From: Pseudanabaena sp. M085S1SP2A07QC
GTDB lineage: Bacteria > Cyanobacteriota > Cyanobacteriia > Pseudanabaenales > Pseudanabaenaceae
Reading direction: 5' to 3'
DNA: 64,000 bases
Assembly (NCBI GenBank): GCA_020404895.1
Contig: JADBWK010000050.1
Location: 16,806 to 80,805 of the forward strand
Shown: piece by piece, positions 15,501 through 24,231 of the stretch
Numbering within the stretch: the stretch's first letter is position 1
Layout: each line of letters starts with the position of its first letter
The notes under the pieces: generated by a model
Databases searched by the model: none
Told to the model about the DNA's origin: nothing
Seen by the model: the letters and a program-made list of their open reading frames with translations, nothing else
Program-made: the position numbers and the translations under genes

Positions 15501-17658
15501 CCAGTTGTAATGCTCCCGCGATTTTGAGCTTGTCGATCGCCCCTGATAGGTTGCCCCGAAAATTGAAAATCCCTGAGGCTTGAGCGGGTATTGCACTAGA
15601 GAGAGTTGCCAAGCGATTAATATTGACATTGCGCGAAATGAGATCGAGATTAAGTCCTGCGATACCTGTAGGAAATTCATTGAGTGAATTATTAGGGAAT
15701 GCGAGATCTACCTTGCCATTGGCGGTTAAATAATTACCAACTTGTAGTGAAGGAATCAGCAGATTTTTGCCATCCCATACCAAATTTGCAGCGATCGCAT
15801 CGGGGATTTCTGTTAGCCCTTGCGGCAAATTCACAGTGCCATCACCAGTAATATCTGCTAACGAAAAACCACCGCGATCGCTTCGTAGATTGATGAATCC
15901 TTCGAGAAAACCTTTTTGATTTAGGAGAAAAGCCGATAACGGAATGCCATTGCTATTTAGCTGTGATTTCCATGCACCGCTAGTGATGTTGTAACTACCT
16001 GCTATTCCAATCTCGCCAATGGGAAACCGCACCCACGTATTCCGAATCGTCGCTAATCCATCCGCTAAAAAGACTTCTCCCCTAGCAGGATAGGTCGCAT
16101 TAGGAGCATCAATTTGAGCCAGAATTTGGGGATTTGCTAGAGCGCCTGTAATTTGCAAAGAACTAGTAATTTGACCAACGGTGATCGGTAATTTTGCCCC
16201 ATAGAGCTTTGTGAAATCTTCGGCAACGCCAACGAGGCTTGAGGTAAATAGGACTTCCGCAGGTTGATCTTTTTGGGGTAAGCGAATTCGCCCTTCGCCT
16301 GTGAGCGTTGCACCTGCGGAGGCGGCTTGAACTTTTTTGATTTGGAGCGTATTTAAATTCTTGAGTTCAATGGTTGCTAAAAAGCGATCGACTGTTACCC
16401 GATCAAAGCTCACGGATTTGGGCGTAGTAATGTTTAGCGTCAGGGCGGGCTTTTTAGCTGTTCCCGTAAGTTTACCAGCGAGCTTCACCTCTCCAGCGAT
16501 CGCTACAGGCGTTTTGATATTAAAGCTTTCCAGTCCTTTTGCTAGATCTAGTACGGTACTAGCAAAGTTTAAATTAAAACCCTTTTGCTGATTAAATGTC
16601 CCATCGACAGTGGTTACCAACAAACCGTAGTTTGCAGAAAATTCTTTTAAAGTTGCATCAGTACCATCAAAGTTAAGTTGCCCTGAAATTTCAGTGATTG
16701 GTTTGGCTAATTGGGGAGATTTGATTGCGCCATCGCTAAGTTGAGCCGTAAGTGAAATAGCGGGAGATTCTTTCTCGGCTATTACAGAGATGGTTGCCTC
16801 AGCATCAAGCTTGCCTTGCTGAATTTCCACAGGCAGGTTAACCGCAAATCCTTGAATTGCTGCAACTTGTAAGTTCTGAGACTTGATATCAACAGTCCCT
16901 TGTCCTTTGGTTAAATCCCAATCAATCGCAAAGGTAACATTACCCTTATTGCCATTCTTGTCAGCATTAGCAGTCTCGATCGCCTTTTTTAACTGTTCAG
17001 GATTGGGCGGAGCAGCGATCGCGGCAAGATTTGGTAAGGTTACGCGACCTTTACCATTCATTTTCAAGCTCTGATTATTTAGATCAGCGATTTTCCAATT
17101 GCTATCAATCTGCACTTGACTAAGAGATACCAATTCTCCCTTGGCAATCGTTTGGATCGTTACCTGTGCATCACTAAAAGTAACTGTCCGTAGATCAACA
17201 AAGCCTTCTTTTGTAGTTGGTTCTGGTGGGGTGATCTTGGGTAATTGCAGTAAACCTGTAACGTCCTGCTTTAGAAATACCTGTGGCTGCTCTGCGATCG
17301 CATCCAAACCAATTTTGCGACTGATCAAATAGCTCCAAAGATCAACCTTAACTTCGATCGCCTCAACCGCTAAAAAATTTGCCTCTTTGTCGGTTGGTGG
17401 CACAATTGACTTACCAAACCTAATGCTAGAAAAACCAACTCGTTCAACTTTGCCTAGTTGTAAAGGACGCTTGAGTGCTTTGGTAAGCTCGGTCTGTAAT
17501 AGTGGCGACAGTTGCTCATTTAGAAAATAGCGTCCATACCAAAAAGCACCTAAGCTAGTTGCTGTAAAAGCGATCGCAAGTCCAACACCTACACGCCCTA
17601 GATTTTTGGCGAAAGTAGAGTTAGTCGGTCTCTGAGGCGGTAGTTGAGCCTGTCCCAC
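12547..17658 (-). CDS. TamB-like translocation/assembly module protein (DUF490)
   Basis: A 1703-residue envelope protein from a GTG start at 17658. One N-terminal membrane helix (about 21-45, LGRVGVGLAIAFTATSLGAFW) anchors it in the inner membrane. The rest is repetitive beta-strand sequence typical of TamB/AsmA-like bridge proteins. The C-terminal DUF490/TamB domain shows IRLSSSPPRSQAEIIALIGGG, then FNLSPVT and the closing YRVDPNILLRGNYGTNSNTGISIEYENRF region (ends in Arg-Phe). TamB-family proteins span the periplasm and take part in outer-membrane protein assembly or lipid transport together with Omp85 proteins. No Omp85 gene lies nearby. Confidence 0.92.
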   Translation of the reverse strand: MGQAQLPPQRPTNSTFAKNLGRVGVGLAIAFTATSLGAFWYGRYFLNEQLSPLLQTELTKALKRPLQLGKVERVGFSSIRFGKSIVPPTDKEANFLAVEAIEVKVDLWSYLISRKIGLDAIAEQPQVFLKQDVTGLLQLPKITPPEPTTKEGFVDLRTVTFSDAQVTIQTIAKGELVSLSQVQIDSNWKIADLNNQSLKMNGKGRVTLPNLAAIAAPPNPEQLKKAIETANADKNGNKGNVTFAIDWDLTKGQGTVDIKSQNLQVAAIQGFAVNLPVEIQQGKLDAEATISVIAEKESPAISLTAQLSDGAIKSPQLAKPITEISGQLNFDGTDATLKEFSANYGLLVTTVDGTFNQQKGFNLNFASTVLDLAKGLESFNIKTPVAIAGEVKLAGKLTGTAKKPALTLNITTPKSVSFDRVTVDRFLATIELKNLNTLQIKKVQAASAGATLTGEGRIRLPQKDQPAEVLFTSSLVGVAEDFTKLYGAKLPITVGQITSSLQITGALANPQILAQIDAPNATYPARGEVFLADGLATIRNTWVRFPIGEIGIAGSYNITSGAWKSQLNSNGIPLSAFLLNQKGFLEGFINLRSDRGGFSLADITGDGTVNLPQGLTEIPDAIAANLVWDGKNLLIPSLQVGNYLTANGKVDLAFPNNSLNEFPTGIAGLNLDLISRNVNINRLATLSSAIPAQASGIFNFRGNLSGAIDKLKIAGALQLDNVDLASLGSSFAKQGIVPPSRGELDFDGSINGDLAAPRLVGNLRVASLKVNQIELDKLTFNGALNGIGSVIQATGDLLLAGLRVDKLAFDPRLEGKLNFDGNQGLNVDLRGKRDRFAARLDNAFLPIDFTVNLGESTATGRRFENNPRRLQVAVKNIPLALAASLAGQNDVSGKLSSNLIVDFTNNPTAIGDITVERPRFGRVVAERAIAKVSYANGVFDIKDGSLIVRQGELSNEYKFRLTYNPFIDDPIAGAVEIAQGRIQDVFATLQWANIADVTQGITFTKNRASALQPLEAIKLLGEPLYKQLQYLTQIELRQEQQETVTSARNFNLPPLTDFRGDIKGKITFGLNKTSGIRLGFDLVGKKFEYGKFAVDDIQLEGKYFNGVFALAKANFQSDKSYGRVTNASIRLIPSSNPLLGIREQSGKIELKDFPIESLRPLPFFSAIPFGLTGKVNGDLSITGTTILDTKVVGNLSLTDGSVNRQALDFIAIKFNYDKLNINFNANMKTAGKDSVVASGNFGIFGIFDVKLDVKDEGINFINIFNQPVRWVDGKGSINIRANGTFRDPKIAGKMVIDNAKVKVAGLPGDFTQVQGTVDFTRDRLISNITSNFSEGKLALTGILPISNGNLLAVDSPEYQQALAINADKLKLNIRDISSDNFNTRVIVRGSLLAPVLTGEVALGDGRFVIGDEAANNTQLANDTTNSVEVAFDRLAVKLQNMQVTRFPLFNFLSEGTLIVNGTLSNPQPEGRINISRGQFNAISTRFRLDRAYENFAEFKPSQGLNPSLNVRVTGAVAEITRVPISSNRPNDLFRPNEVPVSNLGAQRTLRVQASVTGTALVPDIRLSSSPPRSQAEIIALIGGGILQQQGGSDPSSALASFAGSTVLTFLQDSIGDALNIAEFNLSPVTTKTQGSGTGTLGLSAEAAIDVSNSFSIALQRIINDSTQPTNFSVRYRVDPNILLRGNYGTNSNTGISIEYENRF

Positions 17659-17799
17659 AATTTTTCACTCCGTTGATGCCCTCACGACACCATTTTACAT
17701 ATGTTCGCCTTAGATCGGGTTTCAATTTTTGAAAGCCTTACTAAGCAAAGCTTTTAAAAAATATCAGGTTTTCTTTATCAAGTAAAGTACGAGCGTTAC

Positions 17800-17842
17800 A
17801 GATATTTTAAAAGGTTGGCAAAGCCAACCTTTTAAAATATCT
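17800..17842. terminator. Perfect 20-bp hairpin after the response regulator gene
   Basis: Arms AGATATTTTAAAAGGTTGGC and exact complement with an AAA loop (GCAAAGC core), five bases beyond the stop codon of the minus-strand regulator. Confidence 0.65.
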
Positions 17843-17847
17843 GGCTG

Positions 17848-18531
17848 CTAGCCAAACCGATAGCCTTTACCATACACAGTATTGATCAAAGAAATTTGGC
17901 GATCGCGATCAATTTTGCGCCGCAATAATTTGATCTGCGCTGCTAGGGCATTGCTTGTTGGGGCATCTTCTCCTTCTTTCCAAAGACGTTGTGAGATTAG
18001 TTCATGGCTTAGTAATTGGTTTGGATGAAACATAAAATATTCTAAGAGCTGATATTCTCTTTCGGTCAAAGCGATCGCAACCTGATCTCGATATACGACT
18101 TGATTATCACGATCAAGTTCCAAGTCTCCATAACTTAATTTTGCAGGCTCACTAGTTAATGCTATTGGTGAAGGGGCGCGGCGCAGTAACGCCCTCACTC
18201 TGGCGAGTAACTCCCTCAATTCAAAAGGTTTCACTAAATAATCGTCAGCGCCACTATCTAAACCTGCGACGCGATCATCAAGGGTATCTTTGGCAGTCAG
18301 GATAAGAACGGGTGTACCATCTCCTTTCTGACGCAATGCGCTGCAAATTTCTACTCCTGACTTCTCAGGCATCATCCAATCCAAAATCAGCAAATCATAA
18401 TCACCTGTTTGCGCTAATTCCCAGCCGCGATCGCCACTATTCGCGCTATCAACTAAATAGCCCTGATTTGTCAAAATCCGTTGAAGTGGTTCAGCAAGCT
18501 CTTCTTCATCATCTACCAATAAGATTCGCAT
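17848..18531 (-). CDS. OmpR/PhoB-family response regulator
   Basis: From the ATG at 18531 this is a 227-residue two-component regulator. The receiver domain starts MRILLVDDEEELAEPLQRIL, with phosphoacceptor Asp51 in LLILDWMMP and the conserved Lys in YLVKPFELRELL. The C-terminal winged-helix DNA-binding domain (about 130-225) contains LTEREYQLLEYFMFHPNQLLS, the SNALAAQIKLLRRKI recognition region and VYGKGYRF at the end. Earlier in-frame starts (18561, 18603) exist, but the one at 18603 lies inside a repeat. The architecture is like the cyanobacterial RppA/ManR group. No adjacent histidine kinase gene is seen. Confidence 0.9.
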   Translation of the reverse strand: MRILLVDDEEELAEPLQRILTNQGYLVDSANSGDRGWELAQTGDYDLLILDWMMPEKSGVEICSALRQKGDGTPVLILTAKDTLDDRVAGLDSGADDYLVKPFELRELLARVRALLRRAPSPIALTSEPAKLSYGDLELDRDNQVVYRDQVAIALTEREYQLLEYFMFHPNQLLSHELISQRLWKEGEDAPTSNALAAQIKLLRRKIDRDRQISLINTVYGKGYRFG

Positions 18532-18574
18532 AAGTTTCCCATCAGTCTTAACTTCGTCCATGCTCAAATTAAGT

Positions 18575-18648
18575 AATACCAAAACACAAAATGGCATAGC
18601 CATTTTGTGTTTTTAAAACCAGTTATACCAATCCACAAAAGTGTACTA
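18575..18648. repeat. Composite repeat, partial inverted copy
   Basis: TACCAAAACACAAAATGGCATAGCCATTTTGTGTTTT followed by TATACCAATCCACAAAAGTGT matches the outer parts of the three-hairpin repeat at 6331-6435 but in rearranged order. It lies between the divergent regulator and ImmA/IrrE genes, where promoters should be. Confidence 0.6.
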
Positions 18649-18678
18649 TTGTAGGGATTATGGTTTGCTCACAGTCTT

Positions 18679-19500
18679 ATGAGCATAGCTTGCAAGGATA
18701 CTTTTCTGCTAAATCCAGATCTAAACCCAACCTTTGATGCAGAAAGTAAAGCACTATTTAAAACTGTCAAGAACCAAGATGAAAATGTTAAAGCTGAATT
18801 AGCTGTTGCTCAAAACTTGGCTTTAAGAGTAGCTGAGTTGATTGCATATACATACAAGTGTCAGTATCAATCAATTGTAGGAATGACAGCTAAGGAGATT
18901 CGGGCGGTAATTCTTGATAAATATACCTCTGTGACTTTAGAGGCATTACTTGCTTTTTGTAATGAGTATGGAATTCCTATAGGGCATTTTGCGGAATTCC
19001 CCACTAAAGTTAAAAAGTTTTTTGGCATGGTCACACAAAGCAAAGGGCATCCTGTGATTATGGTAAGCCTATGTGACTTATCTCCTAGTCGGTTATCTTT
19101 TATCATTGCCCATGAGCTAGGACATATTGCCTTGGGACATCTTGAGGATGGTCTGATTATTAGTGAGCAGAATCTAGGTATGCTCGATCAGCTTGATGAT
19201 GATGAAAGTGCGGCTAATGAGTTTGCGGCAGAGCTAATACTAGGACAGCCTGATCGCGTTTACTATTTCCCTCATTACATGACAGCCGAAGCTCTCTCGG
19301 AAAGCGCAATGGAGAAATCTCGTCGCGATCGCGTGATCGAGAAAAACAGCAATGCTCCACAACAGATTAATCGATATCTCAGTAAGTCCCTTGATTGGGA
19401 CAGTTTAAGTAATGATTATCGAGAATACTTGGCTTTGGCTCTGGGATTAGATATTGCCGAAATCATTGAGGAGTCTCGGAATTGCTTACCTGTTTCCTAG
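18679..19500 (+). CDS. ImmA/IrrE family metallo-endopeptidase
   Basis: A 273-residue protein with the zinc-peptidase signature IIAHELGHIALGH (HExxH, about residues 141-153) and a downstream glutamate in DDDESAANEFAAELIL that completes the gluzincin-like site of the ImmA/IrrE (COG2856) family. Members cleave repressors or antitoxins and often sit in toxin-antitoxin-like or mobile loci. An N-terminal helical part of about 110 residues precedes the peptidase domain, but I see no clear helix-turn-helix. Its stop codon overlaps the start of a PIN-like gene by 19 bases, so the two are co-translated. Confidence 0.85.
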   Translation: MSIACKDTFLLNPDLNPTFDAESKALFKTVKNQDENVKAELAVAQNLALRVAELIAYTYKCQYQSIVGMTAKEIRAVILDKYTSVTLEALLAFCNEYGIPIGHFAEFPTKVKKFFGMVTQSKGHPVIMVSLCDLSPSRLSFIIAHELGHIALGHLEDGLIISEQNLGMLDQLDDDESAANEFAAELILGQPDRVYYFPHYMTAEALSESAMEKSRRDRVIEKNSNAPQQINRYLSKSLDWDSLSNDYREYLALALGLDIAEIIEESRNCLPVS

Positions 19501-19925
19501 ACAACGACATTGTTATTAAGTTATCTGCATTTGATTTATTTGATGAAGCTATTGCTGTTTTAAATTTGGATTGGCAACAGTTACAGGTTGTCAACACTGC
19601 TCAATATACTTTTCGGGGTAAGAGTTACATCGCTCAATATTCTGAGCCAGTTTGTCAAAAGGCGATCGCTATTACTCAAAAATGCCAAAAGGTCGAAGCA
19701 GATAATAGTACAGAGTTTACTCTACTCAATAAAACTAAAAATGTTGATGAGGGTGAGGCGGCTCTGATTGCAGCCACTGCGGACAAGGATGTTTTTTGGC
19801 TAACTACTGGCGATAAGAAGTGTCTAGAAGCCTTGGCAACTGATCCTAATCTAGAGAGTGTTTGTAAGCGTTTACGGGGACGGGTGATTTGTTTGGAGCA
19901 GATTTGGCGACTGAGGAGAATGTGA
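19482..19925 (+). CDS. PIN-like nuclease partner of the ImmA/IrrE protein
   Basis: A 147-residue protein from a TTG start that overlaps the peptidase gene. It begins LTCFLDNDIVIKLSAFDLFDEA, whose Asp pair resembles the first acidic site of PIN-domain ribonucleases. It later shows NVDEGEAALIAATADKDVFWLTTGDKKCLEAL, with Glu and Asp at the second and third acidic positions (GEA and TGD). This matches a PIN fold, which cuts RNA in many toxin systems. I infer a two-gene toxin/regulatory pair. Conservation of the pair was not checked. Confidence 0.6.
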   Translation: MLTCFLDNDIVIKLSAFDLFDEAIAVLNLDWQQLQVVNTAQYTFRGKSYIAQYSEPVCQKAIAITQKCQKVEADNSTEFTLLNKTKNVDEGEAALIAATADKDVFWLTTGDKKCLEALATDPNLESVCKRLRGRVICLEQIWRLRRM

Positions 19926-19982
19926 TTGAGGGGCTGCATAGCTATATTAATGATATTCGGCAACAATCTCCAAATTTGTTAG

Positions 19983-20237
19983 CAGATTGATAGCGACATT
20001 CAGGCAGATAAATACCAGTTTTCTAGGGAAAAAGGTTTCACCGATCTCATACGCAAGTGACTACATTATGGATGTGTCTTACATCTTGATATCAAAGATG
20101 ACAAGATCTGGATTCAGCACGATAGCACCGATACAGGTATTGCTGATCAGCTCTTGGAGATGGGTGTACCTAAAGAGGATATAGTTTTTACATTTCATGA
20201 GCCAGAAGTGCGACAGTTCACTGGATTTGGTTGTTAA
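19983..20237 (+). pseudogene. XisI-like remnant
   Basis: In one frame this stretch reads IDSDIQADKYQF, then a TGA at 20058, then HYGCVLHLDIKDDKIWIQHD and MGVPKEDIVFTFHEPEVRQF, ending at TAA 20235. The second half is an excellent match to the C-terminal half of XisI, the fdxN-element excision controlling factor family, which is found in many copies in cyanobacteria and usually pairs with XisH. The internal stop, the altered sequence around it and the missing N-terminus mark it as decayed. No XisH gene is present. It occupies most of the 447-base gap between 19925 and 20373. Confidence 0.75.
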
Positions 20238-20256
20238 ATACGATCAAAAGAATCGC

Positions 20257-20305
20257 AACAAATTTTTTGAAAGTGTTGCGAAGCAACACTTTCAAAAAAT
20301 CTGTT
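20257..20305. repeat. GCGAAGC-core hairpin
   Basis: Arms AACAAATTTTTTGAAAGTGT.. and complement (one mismatch) around GCGAAGC, between the XisI remnant and the hybrid kinase gene. Confidence 0.6.
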
Positions 20306-20372
20306 GGTTGGGGGTTGAGTGAAAAGTGCCGTAAAAAGCTGCCATAATTGAGCTTAACTACAGCCTAACTTT

Positions 20373-21584
20373 ATGAGCGATCGCCTTCCAATCGATTCCA
20401 TTAAAAACACAGACAAATCTCTTGAAATCTCAAGTTTATGTCATTCCTTAGATGGCTGTGTGTTGGTTGTCGATGACAATCCCACCAATTTGAGTGTATT
20501 GGTGAACTTGCTGCGAGATGTGGGGCTACGAGTCTTGGTGGCAACTGATGGCGAAAGTGCGATCGAGCAGACTGAATATGTCAAGCCCGATCTGATCTTG
20601 TTAGATGTGATGATGCCAGGCATCGATGGCTTTGAAACTTGTCAAAGGCTCAAGAGCGATGCTGAAACCGTAAAGATTCCGATTATTTTTATGACTGCGC
20701 TCTCAGAAACAGTGGATAAAGTGCGCGGTTTATCCTTGGGGGCTGTGGATTATGTGACTAAACCTTTTGAGCATGAAGAGGTTTTAGTGAGAATTCGTAC
20801 CCATTTAACGATCGCGAAACAGCGCCAGACTATCGAGTCTCAAAATCTGGATTTACAAACCGAAATTAGCGATCGCAAACGGGCTGAAGAATCCTTAACA
20901 ATCTTTCTCCATGCAGTTTCACACGACCTACGGAATCCTGTAACAGGTTTATTGATGGTATTGGATAATTTAGCGAAGACAGCAAGCAGTGCTGACGCAA
21001 ATATTCTGTTACCAAAATCTACGCTTGAGAGAATGCAACAAAGTGGCAATCGACAGTTAGCATTAATCAACTCCTTGCTGGAGTCCCATGTGAATGATGT
21101 CCATGGAATTGTTATTCATCCTCAACCTGTGGCGATCATGGAGGTCATCCAAGCTGCGATCGATGATCTGCAACCTCTTTTAGATAAAGAAGAAGCCGAA
21201 GTTGTTGTGCAAATTGCACCCGAATTGCCACTTGTTTTGGCTGATGCTGCTCATGTTTGTCGAGTCTTTCAAAACCTGATTGCTAATGCGATTAAACATA
21301 ATCCGCCAAATCTCAAACTCACAATTTCGGCAAAGATAAGTCCTGAGAATAATCTCCTTTGCGAGGTTTCTGATGATGGCTTAGGTATGACAAATGAACA
21401 AAGTGAACATCTATTTGAACTTTACGCTCAGGGCAAGCATCAAACTAAACTTAATCGGCGATCGCTTAGTCTTGGTCTTGGTCTATACATTTGTCGGCAA
21501 ATTGTCCAAGCTCATGGTGGTGCGATCGGGGTAACTGGTGAGATTAATATCGGTTCCCGCTTTTGGTTTACATTACCAATGTAA
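20373..21584 (+). CDS. Receiver-histidine kinase hybrid protein
   Basis: A 403-residue soluble signalling protein with an N-terminal receiver domain (VLVVDDNPTNLSVL, phosphoacceptor Asp78 in LILLDVMMPGIDG, Lys130 in DYVTKPF), a short coiled linker, a HisKA domain with His184 in FLHAVSHDLRNPVTG, and a C-terminal HATPase with N-box NLIANAIKHNP, DDGLGMT and LGLGLYICRQIVQAHGG. There is no membrane or sensor domain, so it probably relays a signal from another kinase. Two similar hybrids lie at 56.6-59.1 kb. It ends in a terminator hairpin. Confidence 0.92.
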   Translation: MSDRLPIDSIKNTDKSLEISSLCHSLDGCVLVVDDNPTNLSVLVNLLRDVGLRVLVATDGESAIEQTEYVKPDLILLDVMMPGIDGFETCQRLKSDAETVKIPIIFMTALSETVDKVRGLSLGAVDYVTKPFEHEEVLVRIRTHLTIAKQRQTIESQNLDLQTEISDRKRAEESLTIFLHAVSHDLRNPVTGLLMVLDNLAKTASSADANILLPKSTLERMQQSGNRQLALINSLLESHVNDVHGIVIHPQPVAIMEVIQAAIDDLQPLLDKEEAEVVVQIAPELPLVLADAAHVCRVFQNLIANAIKHNPPNLKLTISAKISPENNLLCEVSDDGLGMTNEQSEHLFELYAQGKHQTKLNRRSLSLGLGLYICRQIVQAHGGAIGVTGEINIGSRFWFTLPM

Positions 21585-21592
21585 TAAAGAAC

Positions 21593-21633
21593 CAATTTTA
21601 GTTGGCATGGCAAAGCCACGCCAACTAAAATTG
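21593..21633. terminator. Convergent terminator hairpin
   Basis: Nineteen-base arms CAATTTTAGTTGGCATGGC and complement (one G-T type mismatch), AAA loop. It is shared by the hybrid kinase gene and the convergent radical SAM gene. Confidence 0.65.
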
Positions 21634-21644
21634 TTACTAGTTCC

Positions 21645-24215
21645 TTAACGCATCGACTCGCGATGAACTTTGACTAATCTGACTTCATCTTCTTCAGCAA
21701 GATACTTATTCATCATGTAAACAACATACTCAGGTTTGAGATTGCTGTCTGGCTTGCAACTACCCATGAAATGAATTTTCGGAAATTCAGGATCGGGATT
21801 AGTGACATTGATTGCAAAAATGCGATCGCGTAATTCCAACATTTGATTTCGTCCCGATTTTGAGACTTTCGGCATTTGGATCGAAGTTGCGGCGAGGACA
21901 CAGTAACCTGCGCCTTCGAGCAGATCCATGATGTCGGCAGCATTGCGCTCTTTGGGAGTTATAAAAGCAAGCGTTAACGTATATTCCGCAACTTCAAGAA
22001 TAGAATCTAAGGATGGTGAATGTACTTCCACTTCTTCGATCGCGTAAATCGGTAAGTCGCTATCAAGTTCCGCACTAAAGCGTTGTTGAAACTCGGCAAT
22101 GGGAATATGTGCCGTTAATTCAAAATCCACAAATTCGGCATTGCTGGTTTGACCGAGGGGCAGAGCCTTGGCAATGGAAATACGCGGTAATGGGTTAAAA
22201 CCCTCTGTATGAGCCACAGGTATCGCTGCACGACGAGCGGCACGTTGGAAGAAACGATGTAAATCCAGATGGGAAATCAGACTCATATCGCCTAGCTTGC
22301 CAAACTTGAGACGGACGCGCTGGACTCTGGGCGGAACAATCGGCTTCTCCAAGGAAATCGTAGGGATTTCTGGCGGTGGAATCACGATGTTATGTCCAAA
22401 GGCGGGGCCACAAACTCCACAAGCTGAGCAGCCACCAAAGGAGCAGTCAGGAACAGTTTGAGCCGCGATCGCCCTTTCCCAGTCTTCTATCAGCCATTGT
22501 TTATCGATGCCAGTATCAATGTGATCCCAAGGTAAAGGATCGGGGATTTTTAAGGATGGTGCATCCCAAACCAGATCCGCCTCTGCGATCGCCTGAGTCC
22601 ATGCCCCAAAAGCCTTCTCCGTATTCTCAAACCATGAGTCCATCCCCGCGCCCAGTTGCCATGCGCGATACACGACTTTACCTAAGCGACGATCGCCTCG
22701 TCCGACAAAATCTTCCATCGCGCTGATGCGAATATCGGTATAGTTGACTTTCACTCCACTCAATCGGCGAAACTCTTGACGCAATAGTTTCTGCTTCTGC
22801 ACAAAGTCACCACTAGACACAGTATGCCACTGGAAAGGTGTATGGGGCTTGGGAGTGAAATTAGAAATGGTAATATTAACTGCTAGTTTCTTGCGCCCTT
22901 TTTCGGAACATTCATTCTGCAACCATGCCACAGTATCGACAATCCCAATTACATCTTCATCGGTTTCCGTCGGCAAGCCAATCATGAAGTAGAGCTTCAC
23001 TTTATCCCAACCTTGGGTATAGGCTGTTTTAATGCCTTGCAGCAGCTCCTCATCGGTCAAGCCCTTATTAATCACATCGCGCAAACGCTGCGTACCTGCT
23101 TCGGGCGCAAAGGTCAGCCCCTGCTGTTGACGACCATCACCACTGCGTAACATATGGGCGATATTCTCATCAAAGCGATCGACTCTCTGGCTCGGCAATG
23201 AGAGGGTTATATGCTCATCTTTAAAGCGATTTTTAATCTGTACGCCCACCGATGGCAACGCCAGATAATCGGAACAAGAGAGAGAAAGTAAAGAGAACTC
23301 GTTATAGCCTGTTTCCCGCAGCGCCTTCTCAATCGTATCCACAACCTTCTCAGGATCGACATCACGGGCGGGACGAGTGAGCATCCCAGGTTGGCAAAAA
23401 CGACAGCCACGAGTGCATCCGCGCCGAATTTCGATAGTCAGGCGATCGTGAACAGTTTCCACTAAGGGAACTAGTCCAATGCTATGTTCGGGCATCGGTG
23501 TGGCGACCCGACGCAGGGCGCGAGGTGAGACATCATTGCGATTAGGTGCGATCGCGCCAGTCTTGATATCCATGTCATAAAATTCAGGCACATATACGCC
23601 ATCAACTTCATTGGCAAGTGCTAGCAAAGTTTCACGGCGATTTTTACCTGCTAATTTGGAATCTTTAAGAACTTCACCAATTTCAGGTAATAATTCTTCT
23701 CCATCACCGAGAGCAAAGAAATCAAAGAAGTCGGCGTATGGCTCAGGGTTAGAAGTAGCAGTTTGTCCCCCTGCAAAGATTAATGGACAATCTTCAATAC
23801 TTAACTCACTCCTTTCTAGCCATGTCATCGGAATATTCGCCAGATCCAACATTTCTAAAACATTGGTTGCACCTAGCTCATAGCTAAGACTAAAGCCTAA
23901 AATGTCAAATTCCCGAAGCGATCGCTTTGACTCAACTGCAAACAAATCCGTGTTAGTTTCGCGTAATTTTGCAGAAAGATCGGGTGCGGGTAAATAGGCG
24001 CGATCGCATAGCTGACCGTCTTTAGAGTTAATAATGCTGTAAAGGATGATATGCCCCAAGTTTGATGCGCCCACCTCATAAATTTCAGGATAGGTAAGCG
24101 ACCAACGCACGATCGCATTTCCCCAAGGTTTACGAACTGCGCCAAACTCGTTACCAAGATAACGGGCTGGTTTGAGGATTTCGGAATTTAGTAACTGTTC
24201 GACGGGTACGGGCAT
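21645..24215 (-). CDS. B12-binding-like radical SAM protein (TIGR03960 type, with DUF2344)
   Basis: An 856-residue protein. The N-terminal third resembles a B12-binding-like domain. The radical SAM core carries IEIRRGCTRGCRFCQPGMLTR with the CxxxCxxC iron-sulfur cluster (about residues 260-275). A Cys-rich DCSFGGCSACGVCG follows near 620. The C-terminal 230 residues (VQRVRLKFGKLGDMSLISHLDLHRFFQRAARRA) are a DUF2344 domain. TIGR03960/TIGR03936 proteins have this fused layout and often lie near rne/rng or ribosomal genes in other bacteria. The substrate is not established. Length is normal for the family. Confidence 0.9.
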   Translation of the reverse strand: MPVPVEQLLNSEILKPARYLGNEFGAVRKPWGNAIVRWSLTYPEIYEVGASNLGHIILYSIINSKDGQLCDRAYLPAPDLSAKLRETNTDLFAVESKRSLREFDILGFSLSYELGATNVLEMLDLANIPMTWLERSELSIEDCPLIFAGGQTATSNPEPYADFFDFFALGDGEELLPEIGEVLKDSKLAGKNRRETLLALANEVDGVYVPEFYDMDIKTGAIAPNRNDVSPRALRRVATPMPEHSIGLVPLVETVHDRLTIEIRRGCTRGCRFCQPGMLTRPARDVDPEKVVDTIEKALRETGYNEFSLLSLSCSDYLALPSVGVQIKNRFKDEHITLSLPSQRVDRFDENIAHMLRSGDGRQQQGLTFAPEAGTQRLRDVINKGLTDEELLQGIKTAYTQGWDKVKLYFMIGLPTETDEDVIGIVDTVAWLQNECSEKGRKKLAVNITISNFTPKPHTPFQWHTVSSGDFVQKQKLLRQEFRRLSGVKVNYTDIRISAMEDFVGRGDRRLGKVVYRAWQLGAGMDSWFENTEKAFGAWTQAIAEADLVWDAPSLKIPDPLPWDHIDTGIDKQWLIEDWERAIAAQTVPDCSFGGCSACGVCGPAFGHNIVIPPPEIPTISLEKPIVPPRVQRVRLKFGKLGDMSLISHLDLHRFFQRAARRAAIPVAHTEGFNPLPRISIAKALPLGQTSNAEFVDFELTAHIPIAEFQQRFSAELDSDLPIYAIEEVEVHSPSLDSILEVAEYTLTLAFITPKERNAADIMDLLEGAGYCVLAATSIQMPKVSKSGRNQMLELRDRIFAINVTNPDPEFPKIHFMGSCKPDSNLKPEYVVYMMNKYLAEEDEVRLVKVHRESMR

Positions 24216-24231
24216 AACTAAATAATTAATT

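Noticed and set aside
12986..17332. Many open frames of 60-110 codons on the plus strand opposite the TamB-like gene
   Set aside because: They have no ribosome-binding sites or recognisable motifs and are explained by the base composition of the long coding sequence on the other strand.
19983..20237. Functional XisI gene
   Set aside because: An in-frame stop at 20058 and missing N-terminus make it a remnant.
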